Part shown: piece after piece, positions 51,715-63,209 of the stretch
Layout: every line of letters begins with the position of its first letter
Position numbering within the stretch: the first letter of the stretch is position 1
NCBI RefSeq assembly: GCF_009729055.1
Contig: NZ_CP045484.1
Coordinates: 1,364,001-1,428,000 of the forward strand
Length of the DNA: 64,000 nucleotides
Reading direction: 5' to 3'
Source: Sulfurisphaera ohwakuensis
GTDB taxonomy: Archaea > Thermoproteota > Thermoprotei_A > Sulfolobales > Sulfolobaceae
Translations under genes and position numbers: made by a program
The notes under the pieces: model-generated
The model's database searches: none
What the model saw: the letters and a program-made list of their open reading frames with translations, nothing else
What the model was told of the DNA's origin: nothing

Positions 51715-52398
51715 CTAAGAAAATATTCTTTTTAGAATTTTTTGATTAATGTTAAATACTTCTGAAGCTATCAAACTAATATATTCTTGCCTTGGTAAAG
51801 GATATTTTATTCCAATGTTTATAGCTATTACTTTTTTCATAACTTCTAATGACATTTTATCTCTTATACTTTTTTCTGCTATTCCTTCAGCTATTTTAAA
51901 AGCGGTATAAAATCTTGAGAAGCTAACTGCAGTATGCTTTAAGTCATCTAAAGCTGTATTATTTAGATTCCTTATTGCATTAAACAAGATTTCCTCGGGC
52001 TTAAATGAAAACACTGTTTCAATAAATGCTAGCCTCAGAGACTTCGCAACATTGCCTTTGTCTCTATCAAGTTTTTCGTAAGCGTCTAAAGGTTTATTTT
52101 CTAGTATAAGTTTTAGGGCATCATCATAGTTTATTTCAAAACTAAAGAGTCTATTAAAAACGTCTCTATAATCATCAAATAGTCCTAATCCGTCTTTTCC
52201 TACGACATATAGGCTAATTAATTCTTTCTCATATAGATCTTCTGCTTTAAAACCTCTTATAGGTTTTATACCTTTTTCCTCATAAGACTCCTTAAGTAGC
52301 TCAATAACATCGCCCCTAGCTAAATTTTCATCTTGCAATATTTTGCTCCAAAGATCGGTGAGTACTTTGACGCGTTCTTTGTAAATCTCTTTAACCAT
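51715..52398 (-). CDS. DUF2192 protein
   Basis: About 227 residues, wholly helical, soluble. It begins MVKEIYKERVKVLTDLWSKIL, recognised as the crenarchaeal DUF2192 family. Other conserved-looking parts are IKPIRGFKAEDLYEKELISLYVVGKDGLG and YPLPRQEYISLIASEVF. ATG at 52398 is chosen; the frame is open to 52446 but those residues are not family-like. Function unknown. Confidence 0.75.
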   Translation of the reverse strand: MVKEIYKERVKVLTDLWSKILQDENLARGDVIELLKESYEEKGIKPIRGFKAEDLYEKELISLYVVGKDGLGLFDDYRDVFNRLFSFEINYDDALKLILENKPLDAYEKLDRDKGNVAKSLRLAFIETVFSFKPEEILFNAIRNLNNTALDDLKHTAVSFSRFYTAFKIAEGIAEKSIRDKMSLEVMKKVIAINIGIKYPLPRQEYISLIASEVFNINQKILKRIFS

Positions 52399-52452
52399 AC
52401 CGTTTTTATTAGCACTCCCCCTTAAAAAAGTATTAAAATTAATCATAATAAC

Positions 52453-52842
52453 ATGAGCACAACAGAAGAGACGCTTAAACCTAATATTGTTCTGATATCA
52501 GCTTCAGATCTAGAAAATGAAATAAAGCAATTAGAGGATAAAATTAAACAAATTAATAATAATAATAATATAGAGTTTGAAAAAATAAAATCAGAATTAG
52601 ATAAACTACATACAATAACAGGTTGGTTAAATATAGCAAAATCACAAGGCATATGGAAATCAAAGACTTGTAGATACGTAAATAATGACTCATGTTCAGC
52701 TTGGAGTATAAGTGAGCCCGAAAAATTGGGTATTCCACAAGATGCCATATTTGTTACTGAAAATGGTTCCAAAAAAGTTGTAGTAGCAAAGTTCCCGGAA
52801 TTATGCATAACATGTCCTTTATACGAGCCTAAAAAGATCTAA
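52453..52842 (+). CDS. conserved hypothetical protein, coiled coil plus cysteines
   Basis: 129 residues. A coiled coil (residues 18-55, DLENEIKQLEDKIKQINN) is followed by a compact domain with four cysteines: SKTCRYVNNDSC and later PELCITCPLY, which could bind zinc or an iron-sulfur cluster. Divergent from DUF2192 with 54 bases between. Sulfolobales-type hypothetical; role unknown. Confidence 0.65.
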   Translation: MSTTEETLKPNIVLISASDLENEIKQLEDKIKQINNNNNIEFEKIKSELDKLHTITGWLNIAKSQGIWKSKTCRYVNNDSCSAWSISEPEKLGIPQDAIFVTENGSKKVVVAKFPELCITCPLYEPKKI

Positions 52843-53140
52843 TTATGATGTTTTTAATTTTTTCACTATTAAAATAATTATTTTTTATGAATTCCTCAAG
52901 ACTTTCCACTATATCTTCGATTATTATCTCGTATATTCTTTCTTTTTCCTCCTCATCAGCTATTTCTATTGCTCTCTCTATAGTTTCATCACTTGGATGC
53001 GTTAATCCATTTAAAAATTTGGTTATAGCAGAGGGCGATATGCCTAACTCTTCTGCCAACTCTTTTTTACTTCTCTTTTCTAGTAAAAGACTTATTATTC
53101 TCTCTCTAGCATCCTTACTAAGATTATGTACAATTCGCAT
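52829..53140 (-). CDS. small helix-turn-helix protein
   Basis: 104 residues. The HTH lies in SKKELAEELGISPSAITKFLNGLTHPSDETIERA, a Cro/Xre-like fold; the N-terminus adds ARERIISLLLEKR and the C-terminus is a charged helix. ATG at 53140 preferred over 53146. It overlaps the convergent cysteine protein by 14 bases. Likely a chromosomal transcription factor of unknown target. Confidence 0.75.
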   Translation of the reverse strand: MRIVHNLSKDARERIISLLLEKRSKKELAEELGISPSAITKFLNGLTHPSDETIERAIEIADEEEKERIYEIIIEDIVESLEEFIKNNYFNSEKIKNIIIRSF

Positions 53141-53192
53141 AATCATTACTTTTTCCTTAAATTTAATAATAGCTTACCATAATTAGTATTGA

Positions 53193-54059
53193 ATGAATGC
53201 AATAGTATTTGATTTAGGTATTACAATGAAAGATATCGTTGAAAAGCCTATTAAAAATGATTTCTTACTAGTATCTCCCATAAAGGTATTAATATCTGGA
53301 ATAGAAAACTCAATTTATACTGGGTTACTTTGGATACATCCTGGAACAATATTAGGAAGTACTGGGATTGTAAAAATTGACACAGTAGGTTTAGATGTCG
53401 ACACTCAATTGGAAGGAAAACATGCTATTGTTTTACCTTATTCAAAAAAATACGGTGGGATTGGGACAGAAATCGATGGTATATTAGTTGAGAAAGCTGT
53501 TATTCCAGATGATTCAATAGTACCTCTTCCGCCAGATTATATAGAAAAATTCGTTTTATATCCTTTCGTTAGTATCGGATTACAGCTAAGGAAAATAACA
53601 AGAGGTGAAAATGTTCTAATTATAGGTGATGGGTTAACGGGGTTAATTTCTGCACAGATGCTTGTAGGTTATGCAAATAAAATTAGTATGTTTAGGGACG
53701 ATGCTTATAAAGTAAAGATTTATGGAGTTGAAGAAGTCAAAGAAATCGATAATGCGAAATGGGAAGTGATATTAATTACAACTATGAGGAGCTGGCCAAG
53801 GGCTGTATTAAGATCTTTACCTATTAATGCTGTAATTATAATGCCTAAGTTTATGAATACTTGGCCTGCTCTGAGTCCTAATAATATAAAACTGATAGAA
53901 CCTGCAAAAATTAATGGAGTTTTCGAATATATAGAAAATGAAATTAGTGATAAATTCTTTAATGAACTTATTGGGATATCTGATGATCTATTCTCTTCAA
54001 TTCCCACGTCAAAACCTGGAATTATAATAAATGTAGAAAAATTATTTAAGAAAATCTAG
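53193..54059 (+). CDS. degenerate medium-chain dehydrogenase-like protein
   Basis: 288 residues. The layout is that of a zinc alcohol dehydrogenase: GroES-like half (ending [22 protein letters not shown]) and Rossmann half with [19 protein letters not shown]. But the zinc-binding Cys and His residues are absent, and the glycine loop GDGLTG departs from GxGxxG. Catalysis as an alcohol dehydrogenase is doubtful. It converges on the aminotransferase gene with 18 bases of overlap. Confidence 0.7.
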   Translation: MNAIVFDLGITMKDIVEKPIKNDFLLVSPIKVLISGIENSIYTGLLWIHPGTILGSTGIVKIDTVGLDVDTQLEGKHAIVLPYSKKYGGIGTEIDGILVEKAVIPDDSIVPLPPDYIEKFVLYPFVSIGLQLRKITRGENVLIIGDGLTGLISAQMLVGYANKISMFRDDAYKVKIYGVEEVKEIDNAKWEVILITTMRSWPRAVLRSLPINAVIIMPKFMNTWPALSPNNIKLIEPAKINGVFEYIENEISDKFFNELIGISDDLFSSIPTSKPGIIINVEKLFKKI

Positions 54060-55244
54060 TATAGTATTTCCTAGAATTTTTATACCTTCTTCTAGTTCTT
54101 GTTTAGTAGGATAGCTGAAGTTTAATCTCATAGTATTCCTCCCAGAATAATCATGGTAGAAACTAGATCCAGGAACATAGGCTACTCCTCTTCTCATGCT
54201 TTCCTCTAACATCTTTACTGTATCTACTTTTTCTGGTAACCAGGCGAAAACAAACATTCCTCCAACTGGTCTGCTCCACCTAGCTTCTTTCGGGAAGTAT
54301 TTCTCTATTGCTGCTAGCATTACATCTCTTTTTTCTCTATATACTCTTCTGATCAATGGTAACTGATTTTGTATAACTCCTCTTTTTATTGCCTCCATTG
54401 CTATCATTTGAGTAAGTGTAGGAGTATGCAAATCTATATTCTGCTTGTATAACTCCATTTCTCTTATAAACTCTTCTTGTGCTACAACCCATCCTAATCT
54501 TAAACCTGGCGCTAAAATTTTACTGAATGTAGATGTATATATTACTCTTCCTTCTTTATCTAAACTTATAAGTGGTGGTGGTGCTTCTCCGTCAAAAACT
54601 AAAAAGCCATAAGCATCATCTTCTATAAGTAAAAAGTCGTATTTCTGAGCTATTTCAAGAAGTCTTTTCCTATCATCTAAACTCATTGTTGTTCCTCCAG
54701 GGTTTTGAGCTGTAGGTATAACATACATTAGCTTCGGTTTTTTGCCATTACTTATGCTCTCTTTTACTTTTCTCTCTAATTCATCAAGGTCTGGACCATT
54801 TTGTGTAAGATGGACGCCAATGAAATTGGGTTTTCTCGCTCTAAGAATATTAAGTGCAGCAAGATATGTGGGCATTTCCACGATTACAGTATCTCCCGGG
54901 TCTACTAGGAGATTAAATATCATAAATAAGGCTTCTTGGCTTCCTACAGTTACGAATGTATTATTTTCATTTATACCGCTTATTCCTCTGTATCTTGATA
55001 GGTTAACAAGCTCTTTTTTGAACTCAGTTATCCCAGACGTTGTTGAATATTGTAGGGCTCTATCAGGTTTTTCTCTGAGTACATCGTCAGTTATTTTTCT
55101 AATCTCTTCAACGGGAAAAGTAGTAGGATCTGGTAAACCGCCAGCTAAACTAATAACTTTTTTTCCTTCAGTCAGTTTTAATAAATCTCTAATTTCTGAC
55201 GACCTTAAATTTGATACGTCTTTTGAAAGAAATCTTTCGAACAT
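54042..55244 (-). CDS. class I/II aminotransferase (LysN/2-aminoadipate type)
   Basis: 400-residue PLP enzyme. [17 protein letters not shown] and [14 protein letters not shown] at the N-terminus, [18 protein letters not shown] in the middle, [12 protein letters not shown], and the PLP lysine in [15 protein letters not shown]. This pattern belongs to the MocR/LysN-like fold-type I group that handles 2-aminoadipate, kynurenine or branched-chain amino acids. The exact substrate is not decidable from sequence; lysine via aminoadipate is likely in Sulfolobales. Confidence 0.88.
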   Translation of the reverse strand: MFERFLSKDVSNLRSSEIRDLLKLTEGKKVISLAGGLPDPTTFPVEEIRKITDDVLREKPDRALQYSTTSGITEFKKELVNLSRYRGISGINENNTFVTVGSQEALFMIFNLLVDPGDTVIVEMPTYLAALNILRARKPNFIGVHLTQNGPDLDELERKVKESISNGKKPKLMYVIPTAQNPGGTTMSLDDRKRLLEIAQKYDFLLIEDDAYGFLVFDGEAPPPLISLDKEGRVIYTSTFSKILAPGLRLGWVVAQEEFIREMELYKQNIDLHTPTLTQMIAMEAIKRGVIQNQLPLIRRVYREKRDVMLAAIEKYFPKEARWSRPVGGMFVFAWLPEKVDTVKMLEESMRRGVAYVPGSSFYHDYSGRNTMRLNFSYPTKQELEEGIKILGNTILDFLK

Positions 55245-55288
55245 GCTTTCACAACCCTATATATACTTAAAAGTTTTTATCTATTATT

Positions 55289-56080
55289 GTGGAGATTTGG
55301 TACGCTGAGATAATAAACATTGGAAATGAGATTCTTACTGGAAGAACAATTAATACTAATGCTTCTCACATAGCAAGGAGATTAACGTCATTAGGATATA
55401 CCGTAAGAAGAATAACGGTAGTTAGAGATGAAATTGAGGAAATAGTTTCCGCTTTCAGAGAAGCTATTAATAGAAGACCCAGAATTATTATATCTACTGG
55501 TGGTTTAGGTCCCACTTATGATGATAAAACTAATGAAGGTTTAGCTAAGGCATTAAATATAGAGTTAGAATTAAATGAAATTGCTTACAAAATGTTATTA
55601 GAAAAATATTCCAAACTTAACATAGAAATAACTGAAGAAAGAAAGAAAATGGCAATAATGCCTAAAGGTTCAATCCCAGTAGAAAATAATGCTGGTGTAG
55701 CTCCAGGGATACTTATTGTCTATCAAGGTATAACTATTTTAGCCACACCAGGAGTACCTAAAGAAATGGAAGATGTACTGGAAAATTTCATTAAAAAATA
55801 TCTGAAAGATAGACCTAGTGTTAAGTATTTAGAAACGAGTTTTCTTTTAGAAGGTGTAATGGAGTCGACTATTGCTCCATATGTGAAACAGCTTGTTAAG
55901 AAATATGATTTATATATAAAAACTCATCCTAAGGGACAAGAATTATCAAAGCCAATTCTTGAAATTCAAATAGCCGGCAGTTCAGAAAATGAAGCAGAAA
56001 TAAAAGAAAGAATTCAAAAAGCATTAGAGGAATTAAAAGAAATAGGGGTTAAACTAGGTGGAACAATTATACAAAGTTAA
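55289..56080 (+). CDS. CinA-like molybdopterin-binding-domain protein
   Basis: 263 residues. The N-terminal domain has [25 protein letters not shown] and [21 protein letters not shown], the MoCF/CinA signature; [17 protein letters not shown] follows. The CinA amidase domain of bacteria is missing. Relatives are ADP-ribose or NMN-related pyrophosphatases. Start GTG at 55289. It overlaps the hydrolase by 14 bases convergently. Cytosolic; actual substrate uncertain. Confidence 0.85.
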   Translation: MEIWYAEIINIGNEILTGRTINTNASHIARRLTSLGYTVRRITVVRDEIEEIVSAFREAINRRPRIIISTGGLGPTYDDKTNEGLAKALNIELELNEIAYKMLLEKYSKLNIEITEERKKMAIMPKGSIPVENNAGVAPGILIVYQGITILATPGVPKEMEDVLENFIKKYLKDRPSVKYLETSFLLEGVMESTIAPYVKQLVKKYDLYIKTHPKGQELSKPILEIQIAGSSENEAEIKERIQKALEELKEIGVKLGGTIIQS

Positions 56081-56834
56081 CTATAGCTTCTATTAAACCT
56101 TTTGGCTCCTCTAGATTTAAGAAGTGTCCGTAACCCTTAAATGTTTGTACAGTTAAGTTGCGTATGTTCTGCTGGAAAACAGTAACGTTTGCAGATAATT
56201 TATCTTTATCGCCATAAATTAGTAATACATTACTATCTATTTTTTGTAATTCCTTTGAGTAATCTTTTGCTGAAAGTAAACCTTCTACAGCATATTTATA
56301 GCCTAAAGGGGTGTTTTCATTATAAATATTAATAAAGTCTTTCCATAAAGTCGGATTATTTATTAAAGAGTTTGAGAGTTCTCCCTGACTTCTACGATAT
56401 TCTGCTAATGCTACCATTCCTAAATTCATGGCTATTGAAACATATTTCTGATAAGGTTCAGGGTTAGGTGCTTTATATAAAGCTCCTATTAAAATAAGTT
56501 TCTTAACATAATTATTTAAAGCGTAATCTATTGCTATTAGAGAACCTATAGAATGTCCAACAATTATTGGGTCTTCTATTCCAAGTTCTTCTATTAGCCC
56601 CTCTAAATCTTCTGAGTGTTCTTCTATTTTGTATGGACCTGGAGGAATTGAGGATCTACCATGTCCTCTTAAATCGTATACAAGGACCCTAAATTTTTCG
56701 GATAATACTGGCGTAATATACTTCCAACTGTTAATGCTTCCTGCAAGATGATGAATTAGAATAATAGTTTTATTTTCGTATTTTCCTCTATCTTCATAAA
56801 AAATTCTAATTCCATTTGAAAGATAAGCGAACAT
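56067..56834 (-). CDS. alpha/beta-hydrolase
   Basis: 255 residues with catalytic triad: nucleophile Ser in [12 protein letters not shown], Asp in [12 protein letters not shown], and His in [13 protein letters not shown]. Oxyanion region [27 protein letters not shown] is typical of esterase/lactonase-like members. No signal peptide. The ATG shares one base with the pheT stop (TAATG), so it is the last gene of the pheS-pheT unit. Substrate unknown. Confidence 0.88.
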   Translation of the reverse strand: MFAYLSNGIRIFYEDRGKYENKTIILIHHLAGSINSWKYITPVLSEKFRVLVYDLRGHGRSSIPPGPYKIEEHSEDLEGLIEELGIEDPIIVGHSIGSLIAIDYALNNYVKKLILIGALYKAPNPEPYQKYVSIAMNLGMVALAEYRRSQGELSNSLINNPTLWKDFINIYNENTPLGYKYAVEGLLSAKDYSKELQKIDSNVLLIYGDKDKLSANVTVFQQNIRNLTVQTFKGYGHFLNLEEPKGLIEAIVNFV

Positions 56835-58456
56835 TAAAGTATGTCTTTTATTTCATCTAAATAAATTTCACTCATAACAATTGGATATTCAATACCTAAT
56901 TTTTCCAGTATATTTGGATTAACTTCGCCAATAATACCTATCTTTTTATTATTTGCATGAATAGACGCAATCCTTCCCTCTATAAAGAGAGGATGAGTAT
57001 CTCTTTTATATACAAGATTTATTCCAAGACTATTTAGAATTTCATGAAGCGGAGCTTGCAGTTCCTCAAAACTTACTCTACTATTCATAATCGCATATGC
57101 AGCATTTAATTTATTTGAATAGCCAGTTTCTGTATTCTCGTTTCTAATTACAACGTCTCCTATTTCGAAGACTCTAATAGGCATTCTAGCGTGTTGATTT
57201 TTGCTTAAGAATATTAATATGCTTGGTAAAAGTGAGTTTCTTACTGAATTATAGTCAACTGTAATTGGGTTAAGTATTTTAACAAAGTCTCCAAGAAGAA
57301 ATGATTCGTTAATCAAAGTAAATGTAAATATCTCTGTAAATCCTCCTCCAATGCTTAAGTCCCTTAATATTCGTATTAACTTAGTTCTATTAGATAAGGA
57401 GCCCATTTTTTCTATTTTATATGGTGATGGTGACAAATTGTTGTATCCATATGTAATTGCAACTTCTTCTGTAATATCTATTTGAGACAAGATATCATTT
57501 CTATACGGGGGAATTATAACTTCTATTTCTTTTCCTAGATCGTTAACATCAAACCGAGCCATTTTTAAATATTCTATTATTTCATTCTTATTCAGATTTG
57601 TTCCAAGAATTTTATTTATATATTCTGCTGTAATCTTTATAGATTTATGTTGAAGCAATGGAGATTTATCCACATATGGTGAAATTACTTTTATTCTACC
57701 AATTTTTCCGCCCATTTCCGCAAGATTAGTAACTATAACATCTAGTGTGAATATAACTGTATCAAGTGAAGTTCCAGTAACATCTATGAAAAGGCTTTGC
57801 GTTTTAGTGTTAATCCTAGTTTTTTCTGAATTTATAACTGGTGGTAAACTTAAAATTTGCCCATCATCTTGCATTATTGCTGGCATCTTTCCATCTAAAA
57901 GTGAAATATTTCCATATTCTTTTCCCTGAGGCGTTGATTCAAGGATCTCTCTTACGCTCATTTCTTTATCTGAGTTTAATGGAATGAATTTATAGTCTAA
58001 ATTAACAGTTGTGTAGATAATATGTTTAGAATCTATTTTCTTTAAATCATGTAATCCTATAGCAATTTTTTTCCTTTTTCTCCCAACAGTTATATGAAGT
58101 TTCTCTTGAAATTGAATAAGTTCCTTTAATAACTCATCATCAAACTTAATATCTTCAACAACAGCTGCTAGAGCATAAGGTCTACTTGGTACTTCTTTAA
58201 TCTCAAATACGTAATCAGTATCTTTGACGCTATATCTTGGTTCTCCTAACTCTTTCTTAAGAAGCCCCTTTATTGATCTAATAATTCCATAAACAAATAG
58301 TAAATCTGGCCTATCATTGTTTATTTCTATCTCTATATGATCTTGGTCTATTGGTTTCATTTCAGACTTTAGATTAAATAATAAATCCTCTAATTGGGTT
58401 TCACTAATTTTTAACTCATTTAATAGTCGCCACTTGTATATATTAATTGTCGGCAT
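56834..58456 (-). CDS. pheT: phenylalanyl-tRNA synthetase beta subunit
   Basis: 540 residues, archaeal form. The editing-domain and B5-type regions are seen ([50 protein letters not shown]), followed by the inactive catalytic-like domain [19 protein letters not shown]. The N-terminal coiled-coil/EMAP additions of bacterial PheT are missing, which is normal for archaea. It overlaps pheS by 14 bases. Confidence 0.94.
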   Translation of the reverse strand: MPTINIYKWRLLNELKISETQLEDLLFNLKSEMKPIDQDHIEIEINNDRPDLLFVYGIIRSIKGLLKKELGEPRYSVKDTDYVFEIKEVPSRPYALAAVVEDIKFDDELLKELIQFQEKLHITVGRKRKKIAIGLHDLKKIDSKHIIYTTVNLDYKFIPLNSDKEMSVREILESTPQGKEYGNISLLDGKMPAIMQDDGQILSLPPVINSEKTRINTKTQSLFIDVTGTSLDTVIFTLDVIVTNLAEMGGKIGRIKVISPYVDKSPLLQHKSIKITAEYINKILGTNLNKNEIIEYLKMARFDVNDLGKEIEVIIPPYRNDILSQIDITEEVAITYGYNNLSPSPYKIEKMGSLSNRTKLIRILRDLSIGGGFTEIFTFTLINESFLLGDFVKILNPITVDYNSVRNSLLPSILIFLSKNQHARMPIRVFEIGDVVIRNENTETGYSNKLNAAYAIMNSRVSFEELQAPLHEILNSLGINLVYKRDTHPLFIEGRIASIHANNKKIGIIGEVNPNILEKLGIEYPIVMSEIYLDEIKDIL

Positions 58457-59852
58457 TTATCTCAACCTTTCTATTTCTTAGGTATTCAATATCTGTAGCA
58501 TATAATAATCTTATATCTTTAAGACCAAGAAGTAACATAGCTAATCTATCTATTCCTAATCCCCATGCACCAGCAGATGAGTTAATTTCAACTGCTTCTA
58601 GGATTTCTGGTCTTAACAAACCTGCCCCAGCCATCTCAACCCATCCTAATCCCTCTATTTTTCCGTAAACTTCCACGCTTGGTTCAGTGAATGGAAAATA
58701 GGCTGGTTTAAATCTTATTTCTTTAATTCCGATACCGTTGAATATTTCCTTAAGAGTACCTAATAAATCTCTAAAAGTGAAATTATCTTCTATTACTAAA
58801 CCATCTAGTTGATGAAATTCAATTAAGTGCGTAGCATCTATCGAATCTGGTCTGAAGACTTTACCTATCGTGAAAACTCTTATTGGTGGTTTAGGTCTTG
58901 ATGCTAAAACTCTTGCAGTAGTTGCTGTAGTTTGACTTCTTAACATAAGTCTCATTGAAATATTGACATCCCAATTATACTTCCATCCTCTCTCATGGAT
59001 TTGTTTAACTCTCTCTATTAATTTCTCGTCGGTTAATTTACCTTTACCACTTATTGCAAAACTATCATGAATTTCTCTAGCAGGGTGGTCTTGAGCTTGA
59101 AATAGAAGATCAAAGTTATAAAATTCTATCTCTACATAATCACTGTATACTTCTTTAAATCCTAAGTCTCTCATTAAATCTCTTAATCTCTCTAGGAATT
59201 CTTTAAAGAAATGTTTTTTCCCTATAGGGTAAAAAGGAGGATAAGCTTCTACGTTATATTCCCTTAAAGCATATTTTTTCCATTCCCCGCTAGCTAAAAG
59301 CTCTGGAGTTAAAAATATTAATGCCGGTTTGATTTCTAAGGGTTCTCTTATAAGTCTTATATTCAATATTTTTTCCTCTTTTTTTATGAGTAGTTTTCTA
59401 TTTAATAATTGCTGCAAAATATCTTTGTTTGCTTTTTCTGGATTTATTAATGCTTCTTTTTCTTCCTTTGCCTCATAGTCTTTAACAAGTGGTATGACTG
59501 TATCTCCATCTATTTTTACAAGCCCTTTTCTTTTAGCCCATCCAATAGAAATTTCAAAATCTCTTCCTAGTTTATCCTTTAATTCATGTATTTTTTTCTC
59601 TTTTCCATCTAATAATTTAACTAGTTTTTCCTCCGGAAAACCCTCCTTTAATCTTCTTTTTCCTTCATCAGTAAGCTCATATTTTATAACTTTTTTTTCC
59701 TCAACTTCTATGTATCCTTTTTCTTTTAGTAACTGTGAAATACTGAAAACACTTTCTATGGGTATGTTAAGTTGTTTGCTTATATCCTCAGCTGAAGCTT
59801 CCCTTTTCTTACTTAAATACTCGAGAATTTTAATCTCGCTTTCACTTAACAT
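58443..59852 (-). CDS. pheS: phenylalanyl-tRNA synthetase alpha subunit
   Basis: 469 residues, class II catalytic subunit. The N-terminal winged-helix modules bind tRNA (residues 1-100, [30 protein letters not shown]). Motif 2 lies around [18 protein letters not shown], with the substrate loop QLDGLVIED, and motif 3 is [22 protein letters not shown] directly follows the stop of the MBL gene. With pheT it forms the heterotetramer charging tRNA-Phe. Confidence 0.95.
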   Translation of the reverse strand: MLSESEIKILEYLSKKREASAEDISKQLNIPIESVFSISQLLKEKGYIEVEEKKVIKYELTDEGKRRLKEGFPEEKLVKLLDGKEKKIHELKDKLGRDFEISIGWAKRKGLVKIDGDTVIPLVKDYEAKEEKEALINPEKANKDILQQLLNRKLLIKKEEKILNIRLIREPLEIKPALIFLTPELLASGEWKKYALREYNVEAYPPFYPIGKKHFFKEFLERLRDLMRDLGFKEVYSDYVEIEFYNFDLLFQAQDHPAREIHDSFAISGKGKLTDEKLIERVKQIHERGWKYNWDVNISMRLMLRSQTTATTARVLASRPKPPIRVFTIGKVFRPDSIDATHLIEFHQLDGLVIEDNFTFRDLLGTLKEIFNGIGIKEIRFKPAYFPFTEPSVEVYGKIEGLGWVEMAGAGLLRPEILEAVEINSSAGAWGLGIDRLAMLLLGLKDIRLLYATDIEYLRNRKVEINADN

Positions 59853-60536
59853 CTATAACTCCACACTCTGCCCTGGCTGAAGTACTAAAGCTTTATATCC
59901 TCTTTTTGAAACTTCTTTTACAAAATCATTAGGATCTACTTTTATTAGATCCCATGTATTATAATGAATAGGAATAGCATACTTCTTTGGTTTAAGCATT
60001 TCGACAGCAATCGCAGCTTGATAAGGATCCATAGTAAAGCGCCCTCCTATTGGTAAAAGAACGTAATCTGGTTTAAAGATCTCTCCAATAAGTTTCATAT
60101 CCTCGAATAATCCAGTATCTCCAGCATGATAAATTGTAACTCCTTCTCCACTTACAATAGCCCCAGTAGGATCGCTATGTTCGCTCGAGTGAACAGCCTT
60201 AGTTAATGCTAACTTTATGCCATCAAAATCTATGTAACCTCCTACATTTGCCGGGATCATTCTTTCCCAGGGTATATTAAATTGAGTAGCAAGATAATTT
60301 TCTAAATCGTAAGTTGCAAATAGATAAGCCTTAGGATTTATTTTCATTAGTTCAACAGTATCTCCTAAATGGTCATAATGGTCATGAGTTACTATTATTA
60401 AGTTTAAATTATTTTCAAAATAATTTAATTTTACTGGTGATACTGGATTATCTTTTATCATTGGGTCTATTAAAATATGCTTACCGCCTAGATTTAATTC
60501 AACTGCTGCGTGACCTAGCCATCTTAATTGTGGCAT
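59853..60536 (-). CDS. MBL-fold metal-dependent hydrolase (UPF0173)
   Basis: 227 residues, metallo-beta-lactamase fold: [16 protein letters not shown] (HxHxDH), [13 protein letters not shown], and [13 protein letters not shown] as C-terminal ligand. The start [14 protein letters not shown] (ATG 60536) matches the family; the frame is open to 60641 but that part is a hydrophobic run without homology. UPF0173 proteins are of unknown substrate. First gene of the MBL-pheS-pheT-hydrolase unit, divergent from map by 53 bases. Confidence 0.9.
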   Translation of the reverse strand: MPQLRWLGHAAVELNLGGKHILIDPMIKDNPVSPVKLNYFENNLNLIIVTHDHYDHLGDTVELMKINPKAYLFATYDLENYLATQFNIPWERMIPANVGGYIDFDGIKLALTKAVHSSEHSDPTGAIVSGEGVTIYHAGDTGLFEDMKLIGEIFKPDYVLLPIGGRFTMDPYQAAIAVEMLKPKKYAIPIHYNTWDLIKVDPNDFVKEVSKRGYKALVLQPGQSVEL

Positions 60537-60589
60537 ATACAAAGTTATTTTAAAGGAAAAAATTAAAGTTTCTATTCCTTTGTTACAGT

Positions 60590-61483
60590 GTGGAAGAATC
60601 AGATTTAGAATTATTAAGAAAAGCAGGCAAGATAGCTGCAAAGGCTAGAGATTATGGTGCTAAACTGATAAAACCTGGAGCTAAAGTTTATGATATTTGT
60701 GAAACAGTAGAAAAGATAATAATAGAAGAGGGAGCTAAACCAGCGTTTCCTTGCAATCTGTCTATAAATTCTGAAGCAGCTCATTATAGCCCATTAATAG
60801 ATGATGAAAAAACTATTCCAGAAGGTGCTGTAGTAAAATTAGATATAGGTGCTCATATTGATGGTTATATTACTGATACGGCAGTTACAGTAGTATTAGA
60901 CGATAAATACCAAAAACTTGCTGAAGCAGCAAAAGATGCACTCAACGCTGCTATAGCTAACTTTAAACCCGGTACTGATTTAGGAGAGATTGGAAAAAAC
61001 ATAGAAAAAATAATAAAGATCCATGGTTTCAAACCTATAAGGAATTTAGGAGGCCATTTGATAAGACGATATGAACTTCATGCTGGAGTGTTTGTACCAA
61101 ACATTTATGAAAGAGGCCTTGGAAGAATTATTGAAGGTAATACCTATGCTATAGAACCATTTGCAACAAATGGGGAAGGAGAGGTTATTGAAGGTAAAGA
61201 TATTACTATTTATTCAATTAAAACACTAAATGCTAAAGGACTTACTGATGAAGAAAAAAGATTCCTAGCTGAAATATATAAAAAAGCAAATATGCTACCA
61301 TTCAATGAAAGATGGTTAAGAGATCTGGGAGAACCTAATTACATAAGACAAATGTTAAAAACTTTAGTAAGAAGGGGTGCATTAAGGGCATATCCAATTT
61401 TAATAGAAGTAAGAAAAGGATTAGTTTCTCAGTTTGAGCACACGGTACTAGTTACTAGAGATGGTGCTGAAATTATAACTTAA
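60590..61483 (+). CDS. map: methionine aminopeptidase, type II
   Basis: Removes the initiator Met from nascent chains. 297 residues, start GTG at 60590. Metal ligands: [19 protein letters not shown] gives both Asp residues, [13 protein letters not shown] the His, [14 protein letters not shown] the Glu, and QFEHTVLV the last one. The helical insertion typical of archaeal/eukaryotic type II is present. Cytosolic, near ribosomes. Confidence 0.93.
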   Translation: MEESDLELLRKAGKIAAKARDYGAKLIKPGAKVYDICETVEKIIIEEGAKPAFPCNLSINSEAAHYSPLIDDEKTIPEGAVVKLDIGAHIDGYITDTAVTVVLDDKYQKLAEAAKDALNAAIANFKPGTDLGEIGKNIEKIIKIHGFKPIRNLGGHLIRRYELHAGVFVPNIYERGLGRIIEGNTYAIEPFATNGEGEVIEGKDITIYSIKTLNAKGLTDEEKRFLAEIYKKANMLPFNERWLRDLGEPNYIRQMLKTLVRRGALRAYPILIEVRKGLVSQFEHTVLVTRDGAEIIT

Positions 61484-61665
61484 CAAGATTAACATTTTGT
61501 TGCAAATGATCTAATCTAAACTCATGGAGACATCTTATTTAATGTTATTACTTTCTGTAGAAACATAACCATTTATAAATAGCTTAATAATAGCACTATG
61601 AACAACATTTAAGCCATCCATTAATTTTTAATAAAGTTTAATTAGGTGGCATATAATATTAATCA

Positions 61666-62804
<1,139 letters not shown>

Positions 62805-62808
<4 letters not shown>

Positions 62809-62999
62809 GTCAAGTTAATCAGACTCAACAGAATAAAACAATTATCACTGTTCTAAAGTGCTTAAAATGCTCTTATTCTGTAGAAAGGCAATTTAGGGAA
62901 GGAGATTTTGTGCTAAAGATTGATGGTACATGTCCAAATGACGGTTCTCCATTATATATTTGGGGAATTTACGCGAAATCAGTAAATGAGAAGAAGTAA
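62805..62999 (+). CDS. small zinc-ribbon-like protein (64 aa)
   Basis: Start GTG at 62805 overlaps the DUF1512 stop. 64 residues with a CxxC pair ([12 protein letters not shown]), a further Cys in [11 protein letters not shown], and a conserved-looking IWGIYAKS. This could be a zinc ribbon with three cysteines plus an Asp or His. Coupled with DUF1512, function unknown. Confidence 0.65.
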
Positions 63000-63046
63000 G
63001 TATTATGTAAGATAGTTTTTTAAGGGAGTTAAACTATTTATTAATT

Positions 63047-63171
63047 GCCCACTCGGCCATAGTGGGCGGGTAACACCCGGACTCGTCTCGAACCCGGAAG
63101 TTAAGCCGCCCACGTTAGAAGGGCCGTGGGATCCGCGAGGACCCGCAGCCCTTCTAAGCCGAGATGGGCTT
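63047..63171 (+). rRNA. rrf: 5S ribosomal RNA
   Basis: About 125 bases starting GCCCACTCGGCC and ending near GATGGGCT, which pair as the terminal stem. Internal landmarks: loop A/helix II GGCGGGTAACACCCGG, CCCGGAAGTTAAGCCG (highly conserved), and the GC-rich helix IV CCGTGGGATCCGCGAGGACC. The sequence closely follows the Sulfolobus 5S form. It stands alone, apart from 16S-23S, as is usual in crenarchaea. A TTTTTTAAGGGA box about 28 bases upstream is a likely promoter. Confidence 0.95.
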
Positions 63172-63209
63172 CACCAAATTTTTAATAATAATACTACACC
63201 ATTTTAGTT

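Noticed and set aside
60537-60641. Hydrophobic N-terminal extension of the MBL hydrolase, like a signal peptide
   Set aside because: Family homology starts at 60536, and the extension covers the divergent map start and promoter.
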